This document shows positions 1 through 8,494 of a DNA stretch of 64,000 nucleotides, piece by piece. Positions within the stretch are counted from its first letter, which is position 1, and each line of letters starts with the position of its first letter. The stretch lies in NCBI GenBank assembly GCA_016705235.1, contig JADIYP010000007.1, forward strand, positions 248,001-312,000. The letters are read 5' to 3'. This stretch comes from Candidatus Leptovillus affinis. Its GTDB lineage: Bacteria > Chloroflexota > Anaerolineae > Promineifilales > Promineifilaceae. The notes beneath the pieces were generated by a model, which was given only the letters and a program-made list of their open reading frames with translations, had not been told where the DNA came from and ran no database searches. Made by a program: the position numbers and the translations under genes.

Positions 1-471
1 GAGGTAGCCGGTGGCGGGCGTGCCGTCGTGGCGATCGTAATACAAACCATAAGCGGCGCCAGTTGCGTCTAGTTCCTCGTCGCTGCCTGTCAGGCCAACA
101 AAGCTGTCATCAAAGTGGCCGACATATTCAGCCAGTTTGTCCGGCGTATCGCGGGCTGGATCCACCGAAATCATAATGACCTGCATCTGGTCGCCCTTGT
201 TGCCCAACTCCTTATGGACACGAGCCAGCTTGGCCAGGGTATCGGGGCATAAATCGGGACAAAAAGTATAGCCAAAATAGATAAAAACATATTGGCCGCG
301 AAAATCGCTAAGGCTGACGCTCTGGTTGTTGATGCCCAAAAGGGTGAAGTCGGGCGCGATTTCTGGGTCGGCGAAGGTCAGTCCGCCAAATTCATGGGTT
401 TGCGGCCCGCAAGCCACCACAAGAAGAAGCAGGCCGAGGACAAGTAAATTGAGACGAGTAAAGATTTTCAT
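1..471 (-). CDS. SCO1/SenC-family copper lipoprotein (3' end cut by window edge)
   Basis: Thioredoxin-fold copper chaperone of the SCO1/SenC family, expected to act outside the membrane in assembling the CuA centre of cytochrome c oxidase. The 157 codons present start with a lipoprotein signal (LLLLVVAC, so Cys20 would be lipidated). The family hallmark FGYTFCPDLCPDT is present with the CxxxC copper ligands; the third ligand, a His near the C-terminus, would lie beyond the window edge. ATG at 471 is preceded by AGGA about 10 nt upstream. The gene is transcribed out of the window, so its oxidase neighbours cannot be seen. Family assignment is firm; substrate is inference. Confidence 0.93.
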   Translation of the reverse strand, partial: MKIFTRLNLLVLGLLLLVVACGPQTHEFGGLTFADPEIAPDFTLLGINNQSVSLSDFRGQYVFIYFGYTFCPDLCPDTLAKLARVHKELGNKGDQMQVIMISVDPARDTPDKLAEYVGHFDDSFVGLTGSDEELDATGAAYGLYYDRHDGTPATGYL

Positions 472-512
472 AAGTTTGTGTTCCTATATCTGTAAGAGCC
501 TAAGGGTTTAAC

Positions 513-543
513 GATTGGACCAATCTTGGAGATTGGTCCAATC
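513..543. repeat. Hairpin GATTGGACCAATC / GATTGGTCCAATC
   Basis: Two 13-nt near-palindromes separated by TTGGA form a perfect 13-bp inverted repeat in the 140-bp spacer between the SCO1 gene and the amidase-WD40 gene. Just beside it (about 495-511) is GCCTAAGGGTTTA, a fragment resembling the ACCCTAAGGGTTT element found four more times in this window. It may be a remnant palindromic repeat; no T-run follows, so I do not call it a terminator. Confidence 0.5.
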
Positions 544-614
544 TGCGTTACGCAATTTTTAGACGGCCGTTTCGGGGCTTCCAGAGAAGCTGACTGGTTA
601 CGTGTTCCAGGCGT

Positions 615-3600
615 TTACGACTGGACCTGCCAGAGGCGCAAGACGTTGTCCTGACCCACAGAAATAAGCGATAGACCATCAGGGGAAAAGGCCACGCGCC
701 GCACGATGCCGCTGTGGCCGTCTAGCGTGCCCACCATCTGGCCAGTATCTACCTGCCACAATTGGATAGCTTCGCCATTGGCGCCGGCGGCCAGCAAACG
801 GCCGTCGGCCGAAAAAGCCAGATCGCTTTGTTTATATTTCTCTCCCTCGAAAACGCGAAGCAGTTCGCCGGAAGCCATGTCCCACAGGTAGATGCGGCCC
901 AACATGTCGCCGCCGGCCAGGAAACGGCCGTCGGGCGAAAAACTGATCGTCCAAAAACCACCCACCGACCCGGTCAACTCGTGGACCAATTGGAAATCGG
1001 ACAGCCGCCACAGGCGAATGGTGGCGTCTTCGGAGGCGGACGCCAGATATTGGCCGTCGGGCGACAGCGCCACGTCTAGCACGGAGTCGGTGTGCGCCGG
1101 GAAATTGTGTACCAATGCGCCATCGCTTACCTGCCACAAGCCCACGGTGAAATCGTGGGAGGCGGAAGCCAGATATTGGCCGTCGGATGAAAAGGCCAGG
1201 CTGTTACGGAAGAAGGAGCAGCCGGGCGCGTCTTCTTTTTCTCCGCCGAGGCTGGTGTGCAGCCCACCTTCTGGCATCTGCCAGATGTCAACGGTGTCAT
1301 CAAAGGCTGTGGGGCCAATCCGTTCGCCAAGCCCAGAGGCCAGGAAACGGCCGTCTGGCGAGTAGGCCACGGCGTCGACTTTGCCCGCCGGGCCGGTGAT
1401 GGTGCGCTGCAATTCACCGCCCATGTTCCAGATTTGAATGCCGCCGCCGGCCAGGCTAACCGCAACAGTGGCGCTGTCGGGCGCAAATACGGCGTCGGTG
1501 ATATCGCTGGCGACGTGGTTGGAAATGGCTTGCAGAAGACGGCCGTCTGGCAGCCGGCGTGTTTCTACCAGGCCACTTTGGTCGGTGGTGATAAATTGAT
1601 CTTGCTCAGTAAGGAATTGCAGGTCTGTCAGAGGAACGCGCGAATCGACCAGGAAGCGATCTAGCCCCATTTCGGTGGCTTTCCAGACGTTTAGGGAGCC
1701 ATCGGCTAAAGCCACAACGATGTGCTGCCCGTCGAAGATAATCTTCAACTCTGTGGCGCTGGCCACGGCTCTGGCAATGGGCAGGGCGGCTGTGCTCTGA
1801 CCGCTGTCCAATTGGATGATTTCAATTTGCTCGGCTAACGTGGTGACAGCCAGCGACCGGCTGTCGGTGGCAAACCCCCAATTGGTTTCGGCGACAAATT
1901 GGCCGACAGGAACCTGATAGCGGGCGTCGGGGGTGTCTATCTGCCAGATGAGCAGGGCGTTGTCGCGCTGCAAGGTTGGGTCTGTGACGATGGCTGCGTA
2001 GTAAGCGCCATCCGGGGACAAACGGCCGTGTTCCACCACCATGCCCGCCAGGCTGCGCAGGGCGGGCATGGGTTGGGAGCCATCGGTTGGCAGCACCATA
2101 ATTTCGTAACCCGATTGCGTTTGCACGGGCACAGCGATGATTTCGCCGTTGGCAGACCAGGACGCGCGTCCTAAACGGCCGTTGTCCGGGGCCGCGATCA
2201 GGCTGACAGGCGCCGCCGCGTTTTGCCAATCCTGGTTGACGATCTGGCTGGCGGTGCTGCTAACAAGCAGCCCTGCAGGGGTAAACACAACCTGAGCGCC
2301 AGGCTCGCCATTGCCGTCCAGGCTACTAGGCGGTTGATCGCTGCCGAATTCCCAAAGCGCGATCTGGCTGCTTCCCCAGTCGGCCACGGCCAGGTGACGG
2401 GCGTCTTGGGTGAAGGCCGCGCTGTGAATCGGCTCGTCGATCGGCAAAAAATCGATCAGGGACCAGTCGGCTTTGTCGTAGACATACAGGCCGATAGTCG
2501 TAATGACGCCCAGGTAACGGCCGCTGGGATCGACGACGACCTCTGTTGCCTGATCGTCGCCAAAACGGTTAACGGCCGTCAATCGGCCCGCCGTTTCTGG
2601 GGAAATGGGACCGACAGGCAGCGTTGACGGCCGAGTTTCTGAGCCGTCGTTTGGTTGATTAGTCGATGTTTCTGGGGCGACAGCCTGGGCAGAGAGCGTT
2701 GGCGGCGGCATGGGCGTAGGGTCATCGCCAGTTGCCGCGTCTTGGGCCGGCGAAATGCCCTGACAGGCGGTGATCAGAACCAGCAAGAGCAGGGCAAGAA
2801 CGTTGAGCAGGGCAGAAGGGAACGGCCGTTTCTCCGGCACAGCAAATGGCGCCGTTGGCTCAAACTTGGGCGGGCGGCGGGCCTGCACGGCCTGCTCGAA
2901 AGCATAGGCCAACCGAATAAGGACGCCTTCCTGGTATTGCCCGCCGATAAACGAGATGCCCACCGGTAGGCCATGCACAAATCCCATTGGAACTGTGATG
3001 CTGGGGTAGCCGGCCACGGCCGCCGGAGATGAACTGCCACCGCCGTGATGATCGCCATTTACCCAGTCGATAGGCCAGGCCGGGCCGCCAGACGGAGCGA
3101 TGATGGCGTCGAGACGGTGGGTTTGCAGCGCCTTGTCGATGCCTTCCTGCCGCGCCTGCCGGCGATTGTCGGCCAATGCTTCCAGATAGGCAGATTCCGT
3201 CAGCGGCCCTTTTTCCTGCGCCGCCAGCATCCGTTCCTGCCCAAAATAGGGCATGACAGCGGGGTTGGCCGCGTTAAAAGCGATTACGTCGGCCATGGTT
3301 TTCACCGGCGCGTCTGGTCCTAAGGTCGCCAGATAAGCGTTCAAATCGGTTTTAAATTCGTAGAGCAAAACCATTACTTCCGATTGGCTAAATCCTTGCA
3401 AAGAATCCAGGTCAGCGGGATCGACAATTTCCGCGCCTTGCGCTTTCATGGCGGCAATGGCTTGTTCCATAAGAGCGTCCACGTCGGGATGGTGGCCAAA
3501 GAAGTTTCGGGCGACGCCGATGCGCGCCCCTTGCAGGCCATTTTTGTCGAGGAAGGGGGTGTAATTGGTGGCGGCGGGATGGGGGGAAACGGCCGTTTCT

Positions 3601-4337
3601 GGGTCGCGTGGGTCTGGGCCGGTGATCGCGCCGAGCAAAATGGCCGCGTCGGCAACAGTGCGGGCCATCGGCCCGGCCGTATCCTGGCTGTGGGCGATGG
3701 GAATAACGCCTGAACGACTGACAAGCCCAAGCGTGGGCTTGATGCCCACAATCCCGTTGGCGTGTGAGGGGCAGACAATGGAGCCATCTGTCTCTGTGCC
3801 GATGGCGGCGGCGCAAAAATTGGCCGTCACGGCGGCGGCCGAGCCGGAACTGGAACCACAGGGGCTGCGGTCCAGGGCGTATGGGTTGCGCGTTTGCCCG
3901 CCGCGACTGCTCCAGCCGGAGGAGGAGCGCGTCGAGCGGAAGTTGGCCCATTCGCTGAGATTGGCTTTGCCCAGGATGATGGCGCCGGCGGCGCGCAGTT
4001 GAGTTACCAGGAAAGCGTCTTGCGGGGCAATGGAACCGGCGAGCGCCAGGGAACCGGCTGTGGTTTGCAGGGCGTCGGCGGTGTCGATGTTGTCTTTGAG
4101 GATGATGGGGATGCCGTGCAGCAGGCTGCGCGGCCCCTGGGCGGCGCGTTCCTGGTCCAGGGCGTCGGCAATGGCCAGGGCGTCGGGATTGAGTTCGATG
4201 ATCGCGTTGACTTGTGGGTCCAGCAACTGAATGCGAGCCAGATACTGTTCAACAAGGACACGAGCGGTGAAACGGCCGTCTCCCATTCCGGCTTGCAAAT
4301 CCTGGATGGTGGTCTCGAGTAGGGCAAAATCTGTCAT
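615..4337 (-). CDS. Amidase-signature enzyme fused to a WD40 beta-propeller lipoprotein-like half
   Basis: In the 1244-residue reading from 4349, residues 1 to about 495 form a complete amidase-signature hydrolase: Lys85 (IILKDNID), cis-Ser166 (CGSSSGSAAA) and nucleophile Ser190 (GTETDGS), ending in the usual RRPPKFEP tail. Without a stop there follows a hydrophobic stretch with a lipobox (LLLLVLITAC, about residues 515-530), a Thr/Pro-rich linker and about 12-14 WD40 blades (FSPDGRFLA, ASHDFTVGLW). I choose Met5 (4337) because AGAGG lies 4 nt before it. A GTG just before the hydrophobic stretch could start a separate lipoprotein gene, so this may be two genes joined by stop loss or a read error, or a true membrane-anchored fusion. 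The octamer ACGGCCGT sits at the junction. Confidence 0.85.
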   Translation of the reverse strand: MTDFALLETTIQDLQAGMGDGRFTARVLVEQYLARIQLLDPQVNAIIELNPDALAIADALDQERAAQGPRSLLHGIPIILKDNIDTADALQTTAGSLALAGSIAPQDAFLVTQLRAAGAIILGKANLSEWANFRSTRSSSGWSSRGGQTRNPYALDRSPCGSSSGSAAAVTANFCAAAIGTETDGSIVCPSHANGIVGIKPTLGLVSRSGVIPIAHSQDTAGPMARTVADAAILLGAITGPDPRDPETAVSPHPAATNYTPFLDKNGLQGARIGVARNFFGHHPDVDALMEQAIAAMKAQGAEIVDPADLDSLQGFSQSEVMVLLYEFKTDLNAYLATLGPDAPVKTMADVIAFNAANPAVMPYFGQERMLAAQEKGPLTESAYLEALADNRRQARQEGIDKALQTHRLDAIIAPSGGPAWPIDWVNGDHHGGGSSSPAAVAGYPSITVPMGFVHGLPVGISFIGGQYQEGVLIRLAYAFEQAVQARRPPKFEPTAPFAVPEKRPFPSALLNVLALLLLVLITACQGISPAQDAATGDDPTPMPPPTLSAQAVAPETSTNQPNDGSETRPSTLPVGPISPETAGRLTAVNRFGDDQATEVVVDPSGRYLGVITTIGLYVYDKADWSLIDFLPIDEPIHSAAFTQDARHLAVADWGSSQIALWEFGSDQPPSSLDGNGEPGAQVVFTPAGLLVSSTASQIVNQDWQNAAAPVSLIAAPDNGRLGRASWSANGEIIAVPVQTQSGYEIMVLPTDGSQPMPALRSLAGMVVEHGRLSPDGAYYAAIVTDPTLQRDNALLIWQIDTPDARYQVPVGQFVAETNWGFATDSRSLAVTTLAEQIEIIQLDSGQSTAALPIARAVASATELKIIFDGQHIVVALADGSLNVWKATEMGLDRFLVDSRVPLTDLQFLTEQDQFITTDQSGLVETRRLPDGRLLQAISNHVASDITDAVFAPDSATVAVSLAGGGIQIWNMGGELQRTITGPAGKVDAVAYSPDGRFLASGLGERIGPTAFDDTVDIWQMPEGGLHTSLGGEKEDAPGCSFFRNSLAFSSDGQYLASASHDFTVGLWQVSDGALVHNFPAHTDSVLDVALSPDGQYLASASEDATIRLWRLSDFQLVHELTGSVGGFWTISFSPDGRFLAGGDMLGRIYLWDMASGELLRVFEGEKYKQSDLAFSADGRLLAAGANGEAIQLWQVDTGQMVGTLDGHSGIVRRVAFSPDGLSLISVGQDNVLRLWQVQS

Positions 4338-4367
4338 GGAACCTCTCATATGATATGGGTTTAGCAG

Positions 4368-6452
4368 TTAAAGCAAAGGCAGCGCGACGCGGAAACGAGT
4401 GCCAACACCCAAATTACTGCTCACTTCTATAGAACCATTATGCAGGGCGACAATGCTTTGGGCAATGTTTAGCCCCAAACCCATGCCCGGCATATTGGAT
4501 TGGCTGGCTCCGCGGCCGCGATAAAAACGATCAAACAAGTGTGGAATGTCGTCGGCCGCGACCCCGATGCCAGTATCTTCGATTTGCAGGCAAGCGCAGG
4601 CGGAGACGGGATCAGAAAATGTATTCAGCCGAATTTCGCCGGTCTCGGTATATTTGATGGCGTTTTCCAACAAAATGGTAGTGACTTCGGCCAGTTGTTT
4701 GAAGCTGCCCCGAACGGAAAGATCGTCGGTGTGGGGCGTAAACAACAGGTTTAGTCCTTTGCGCCGGGCCTGAAACTGGTATTTGTCCAAAACGTGCGCG
4801 GCCACGTCGTTCAGGTTGATGCGCGTCCAGGCGTCATTGTCCTGATTTAGGTCGAGTTGAGATAATCGGAGGATGCTTTCTACCAGCTCGATCAGGCGGC
4901 CGGTTTGCAGGTTGAGCACATTGAGGTAGTGGGCGTATTTTTCCATCGGGCTTTTGCGCAAGAGGTCGATATAAAGCATGAGATTCGCCAGAGGCGTGCG
5001 CAGTTCGTGGGAGATATCGTCGATAAATTTTGATTTGAGGCGGTCGAGTTCTTGCAACTGCACATAAGCCTGGCGCAGTTCCTGAGTGCGGTGGTTGACG
5101 CGGTTTTCCAATTCGTCGGCGTATTGTTGAATTTGTTCGTGTAATTGGGCATTGACGATGGCAACGGCGGCGTGTTGGCCGAATGCCAGGCCGATGGCGG
5201 CGTCTTTTGGGGAGTAGTAAGCGGTTTCGCTTTTGGTAAGGCTGAGGAGGCCGATGGCCCGGCCTTTGATGATGAGGGGAACGCCGAGCCAGCAGGCGCC
5301 GCTGGGGGGCAACGGCCGTTGCGCCTCTGCCAATTCATGCCCGGCAGACACAATGACCGGTTCCAGTGTGGAGAATACGCGTTTGATATGGGCGGGGGTG
5401 AGGTTGGGGGATACGGCCGTTTCTGATCCATTGGCGCGAAAGGCGACATTTTCCAGATTATTGTTGATCAGCAGCAAAACAGAAGCGGTATCATAGGCGA
5501 CGACCTGGGCCAACTGCCCCAAAATTACCTCTAACACTTGCTTGGGAGCCAGACTGCTGCCCAACGCGCCGATCACTTTGCTGAGTGTTTCGGCCAGTTC
5601 GCGCTGTTCCTTTTCCGCTTTTAGCGCCTGGGCTTTGGCCAGGGCCAGGGAAATGTGGCTGACAACTTGTTCTCCCTGCTGAATCTCGTCTGGGGTAAAG
5701 TGGTGCGGCGCGAGAAAGATGATAAAGGCCGCGCCCAATTTTTGGCTGCCGGCGATCAACGGCAGCGCCATAATGGATTGGCTGGGAAACAACATGGCCG
5801 TGTGCGTGGCGGCGTAAGGGGAATGGCCGACGTTTTCCAACACAAATGCGCGGCCGGATTTCAGAACGGCTTCTGTCATGGTTTTTTGGCGGACATCCGG
5901 GTCGGGCAGGAATAGTTCCTGCGCTAAGGCGCTGCTGATGGCTCCGGAAACGGCCGTTTGCCGTTCTTCATGCCACAAGGTGATATTGCAGCCATCCGCG
6001 CCAAACAATTCGCCCAGACGTTCGGCAAAAATCTGGAGCATGGCCGAAAAATCAGGCGTTTCCAGCGCGGCGCGGGTGATTTCATTTAACCAGGTCAGAA
6101 AATGTTCGCGGGCGCGCAAACCCTCCTCGTCTCGTTTCCGATCCGTTATGTCACGCAGAGATGCCAGATAGGCAATCTCTTGCTGCCAGACAATTTCGAC
6201 CACTCTCATCTCGGCCACTTTGATAACGCTATCCGGGTTGATAATGTCGATCTCTGTGGTTTCATTCGCCACAACAGGGTAGCCAAACATAGCGCCGATC
6301 AGGTTGGGCTGCTGACGCGCAAAAAGATTGATCGCGGCCGGATTGACATATTGGATGATGCCGACTGCATCAACAATGACCACGCTGTCTGCGTTGGCTT
6401 CTATCACTTTACGGAAGCGATTTTCGCTCGCCTGTAACAATTTCTCGTTCAT
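4368..6452 (-). CDS. PAS-GAF-GAF sensor histidine kinase
   Basis: Cytoplasmic-looking sensor kinase with no membrane segment. In order: PAS (about residues 10-110, ending SLRDITDRK), two GAF domains (about 135-280 and 300-440), a short coiled coil, HisKA with the phospho-acceptor in ISHELRTPL (His482 counted from this start), and HATPase with LLENAIKYT, EDTGIGV and GMGLGLN boxes, so it should be catalytically competent. I use the ATG at 6452; the upstream ATG at 6509 lies inside a perfect hairpin (6498-6527). It follows kaiC on the same strand after a 204-bp gap and could be the output kinase of the Kai operon, as SasA is in cyanobacteria, but it lacks SasA's KaiB-like sensor domain, so that link is only positional. 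Confidence 0.9.
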   Translation of the reverse strand: MNEKLLQASENRFRKVIEANADSVVIVDAVGIIQYVNPAAINLFARQQPNLIGAMFGYPVVANETTEIDIINPDSVIKVAEMRVVEIVWQQEIAYLASLRDITDRKRDEEGLRAREHFLTWLNEITRAALETPDFSAMLQIFAERLGELFGADGCNITLWHEERQTAVSGAISSALAQELFLPDPDVRQKTMTEAVLKSGRAFVLENVGHSPYAATHTAMLFPSQSIMALPLIAGSQKLGAAFIIFLAPHHFTPDEIQQGEQVVSHISLALAKAQALKAEKEQRELAETLSKVIGALGSSLAPKQVLEVILGQLAQVVAYDTASVLLLINNNLENVAFRANGSETAVSPNLTPAHIKRVFSTLEPVIVSAGHELAEAQRPLPPSGACWLGVPLIIKGRAIGLLSLTKSETAYYSPKDAAIGLAFGQHAAVAIVNAQLHEQIQQYADELENRVNHRTQELRQAYVQLQELDRLKSKFIDDISHELRTPLANLMLYIDLLRKSPMEKYAHYLNVLNLQTGRLIELVESILRLSQLDLNQDNDAWTRINLNDVAAHVLDKYQFQARRKGLNLLFTPHTDDLSVRGSFKQLAEVTTILLENAIKYTETGEIRLNTFSDPVSACACLQIEDTGIGVAADDIPHLFDRFYRGRGASQSNMPGMGLGLNIAQSIVALHNGSIEVSSNLGVGTRFRVALPLL

Positions 6453-6497
6453 ATTGTCTTGCAAACCCGTCCTCAAACAGACGCTCGCAAAGGGAGA

Positions 6498-6527
6498 ATA
6501 CACAGGCATTACGCGATGCCTGTGTAT
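6498..6527. repeat. Perfect 12-bp hairpin upstream of the sensor kinase
   Basis: ATACACAGGCAT and ATGCCTGTGTAT are separated by six bases, in the leader between kaiC and the histidine kinase gene. No T-run follows on the minus strand, so it looks like an mRNA stem or an operator rather than a terminator. Confidence 0.6.
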
Positions 6528-6656
6528 CGCCGAAATTTATCTGGATCATAAAACGCGGCTTATTTTAGGATTAGCGCCTAAACAACTCGCAAAAGATTGG
6601 TTTGGTTTTGGCAATCGAACCAATCCACCTGACGCCAGTCATTTAGTTCCCACTCC

Positions 6657-8183
6657 TCAAACGCCAGGATCATCCTGAAACAAATTGCTTACACGTTCTA
6701 TTTCGCTTTGTGAAATGTAGGTTGGGTTGCCGACGAGAATGCCAGTAACGTTGTTGAACGCTTTGCCGATGTGCATGCCACGGCCGTCGATAGAAAATTC
6801 GCGAATGTTTTTATCGTGCATTGATCCACGCATTTTCAGGACTGTCAATCCACGGCGCATTTCACCGTACATTTCCACGTAATGCAGCATAATGATGGAA
6901 TCGGTTACGGTGGAAATGTGGGCTTCGGTCACTGAAGTGCCGCCCATAATGGATGGGGTTGTGGCGGTGAAAAGGCCGGCCGTTTCCTGGTGCTTAATAA
7001 ACGAGGTCAGACCAATCACAAATTCACGAAAACCCTTGACGGTGGCGACTCGTTCCAAAGCAGACAGGCTGTCTACGGCGATTCGATTGGGGGCAAACCG
7101 TTCAATTTCGGCCTTCATGTTGATGAGGTGATCTTCCGGGCCGGCAACTTCGGGATAGCGACAAACCAGTTTAAGCAGCCCCTCCTCTTCCATGCGGCGA
7201 AAATCGACGCCCCAGCCTGTCGCGTTACGGAAGAGCTGCTCGCGGCTTTCTTCAAAAGCGAACAGCAGGCAGCGTTCGCCCTTGACTGCGCCTCCGGCGA
7301 TAAATTCGGTGACCATGAGGGTTTTGCCCGTTCCGGTGGCCCCAGACACCAGGATGATGGAATCGCGGAAGAAGCCGCCGCCGCACATGTCGTCCAGTTT
7401 CTCGTTGCCGGAGGTGATGCGAATATCCGACGAGCTTTGTTTTAGCTCGATGGCTGACAGGGGGATAATGGAAATGCCGAAATCGGGCATGATGGTGAAG
7501 GGATATTCCCCTTTTTGGTGTGATGTGCCGCGAAACTTGAGGATTTCGATGGTGCGGCGTCGTTTTTCATCATCCAGCACGTTGCGGAGGATGATGACAT
7601 TGTCGGCGACAAATTCTTCGACGCCATAGCGGGCGATTTCGCCGTATTCATTGATGCGCTCTGCGGTGAGAACGGCCGTTACCCCCATATGCTTCAAGGC
7701 CGAGGCAATGCGAAACAACTCATGACGGATCGAGCCATAATCGGTCAGCTGGGTAAAAATTGCGCCCAATGAATCCACGGCCACGCGGGAAGCCTGGGTT
7801 TTATTCACCGCATATTCAATGCGGGCCAGCAGAGCGCCGAGATCATAACTACCTGCGTAGACGATTTCTTCGGCAATCTGTGGCGAAGCATCTACAAAAG
7901 CCCACTGGCCGCGCTCTTCCCACTGGCGAATGTCCCAACCAAAGCTGGCCATGTTTTGGCGAATGTCGGCTGGTGATTCTTCAAACGTGACAAACACGCC
8001 GGCTTCATCAGATTTTTCGATGCCGGCGGCTAAAAATTGCACGGCAAATACAGTTTTTGCACTGCCGGCCGTGCCGGAAATTAAAGTTGTACGATCTTTA
8101 GGTAAGCCGCCGTGGGTGATATTATCAAATCCGGGAATTCCTGTTTTTATTTTGCTAATGGGTGTTAATGTGTATTCATTCAT
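6657..8183 (-). CDS. kaiC: KaiC-family double-domain clock ATPase/autokinase
   Basis: Full-length KaiC (508 residues; 519 in Synechococcus) with tandem RecA-like CI and CII domains. CI: Walker A GTAGSAKT (37-44) and catalytic Glu68-Glu69. CII: Walker A GATGTGKT (281-288) and Glu311-Glu312. The autophosphorylation pair of the cyanobacterial protein is kept as Ser424-Thr425 in AHISTVTD, so it should be able to phosphorylate itself. A C-terminal tail after the GNPTYIS motif corresponds to the A-loop/KaiA-binding region but differs in sequence. ATG overlaps the kaiB stop (ATGA), with GGAGG about 11 nt upstream, so translation is coupled. Whether it drives a self-sustained oscillator or an hourglass timer cannot be told from sequence. 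Confidence 0.97.
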   Translation of the reverse strand: MNEYTLTPISKIKTGIPGFDNITHGGLPKDRTTLISGTAGSAKTVFAVQFLAAGIEKSDEAGVFVTFEESPADIRQNMASFGWDIRQWEERGQWAFVDASPQIAEEIVYAGSYDLGALLARIEYAVNKTQASRVAVDSLGAIFTQLTDYGSIRHELFRIASALKHMGVTAVLTAERINEYGEIARYGVEEFVADNVIILRNVLDDEKRRRTIEILKFRGTSHQKGEYPFTIMPDFGISIIPLSAIELKQSSSDIRITSGNEKLDDMCGGGFFRDSIILVSGATGTGKTLMVTEFIAGGAVKGERCLLFAFEESREQLFRNATGWGVDFRRMEEEGLLKLVCRYPEVAGPEDHLINMKAEIERFAPNRIAVDSLSALERVATVKGFREFVIGLTSFIKHQETAGLFTATTPSIMGGTSVTEAHISTVTDSIIMLHYVEMYGEMRRGLTVLKMRGSMHDKNIREFSIDGRGMHIGKAFNNVTGILVGNPTYISQSEIERVSNLFQDDPGV

Positions 8184-8494
8184 TCTAGGTGGCCTCCTCT
8201 ACGCATTTGACGCGCATGATTTGTAGGTAAATCAAGCCCTGCAAGCACTTTTTCCGTGTCTGAAAGGTCGCCAATAATTCGTCTTAAGGGAAGCGGGGCG
8301 ATTTTGATGAGTGTTGGCGTGGCCATGATCTTTTCTTCTTCAGCTGAGGCCGGGTTTTCTAAGACGTCGATAATGACAATGTTGTAACGGCCGTCTAACG
8401 CTTCCTCGCATGTCCGGTACAAATTCTCAATTGCCCGCTGTGAGCGCGGCGTCTGACCTGTGACATAAAGTTTGAGAATATATTCAACCCCCAT
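8180..8494 (-). CDS. kaiB: KaiB clock protein
   Basis: Thioredoxin-like fold-switching partner of KaiC. From the chosen start it is 104 residues (KaiB is usually about 100), opening with MGVEYILKLYVTGQTPRS and ending with the family LSDTEKVLAGLDL-type tail. Upstream in-frame ATGs exist, but GGGAGG is only 3 nt from the ATG at 8500 and 9 nt from that at 8494, so I take 8494. Its start overlaps the end of the PAS/KaiA-like gene by 11 nt and its stop overlaps the kaiC ATG, making a tightly coupled three-gene unit. Confidence 0.96.
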   Translation of the reverse strand: MGVEYILKLYVTGQTPRSQRAIENLYRTCEEALDGRYNIVIIDVLENPASAEEEKIMATPTLIKIAPLPLRRIIGDLSDTEKVLAGLDLPTNHARQMRRGGHLE

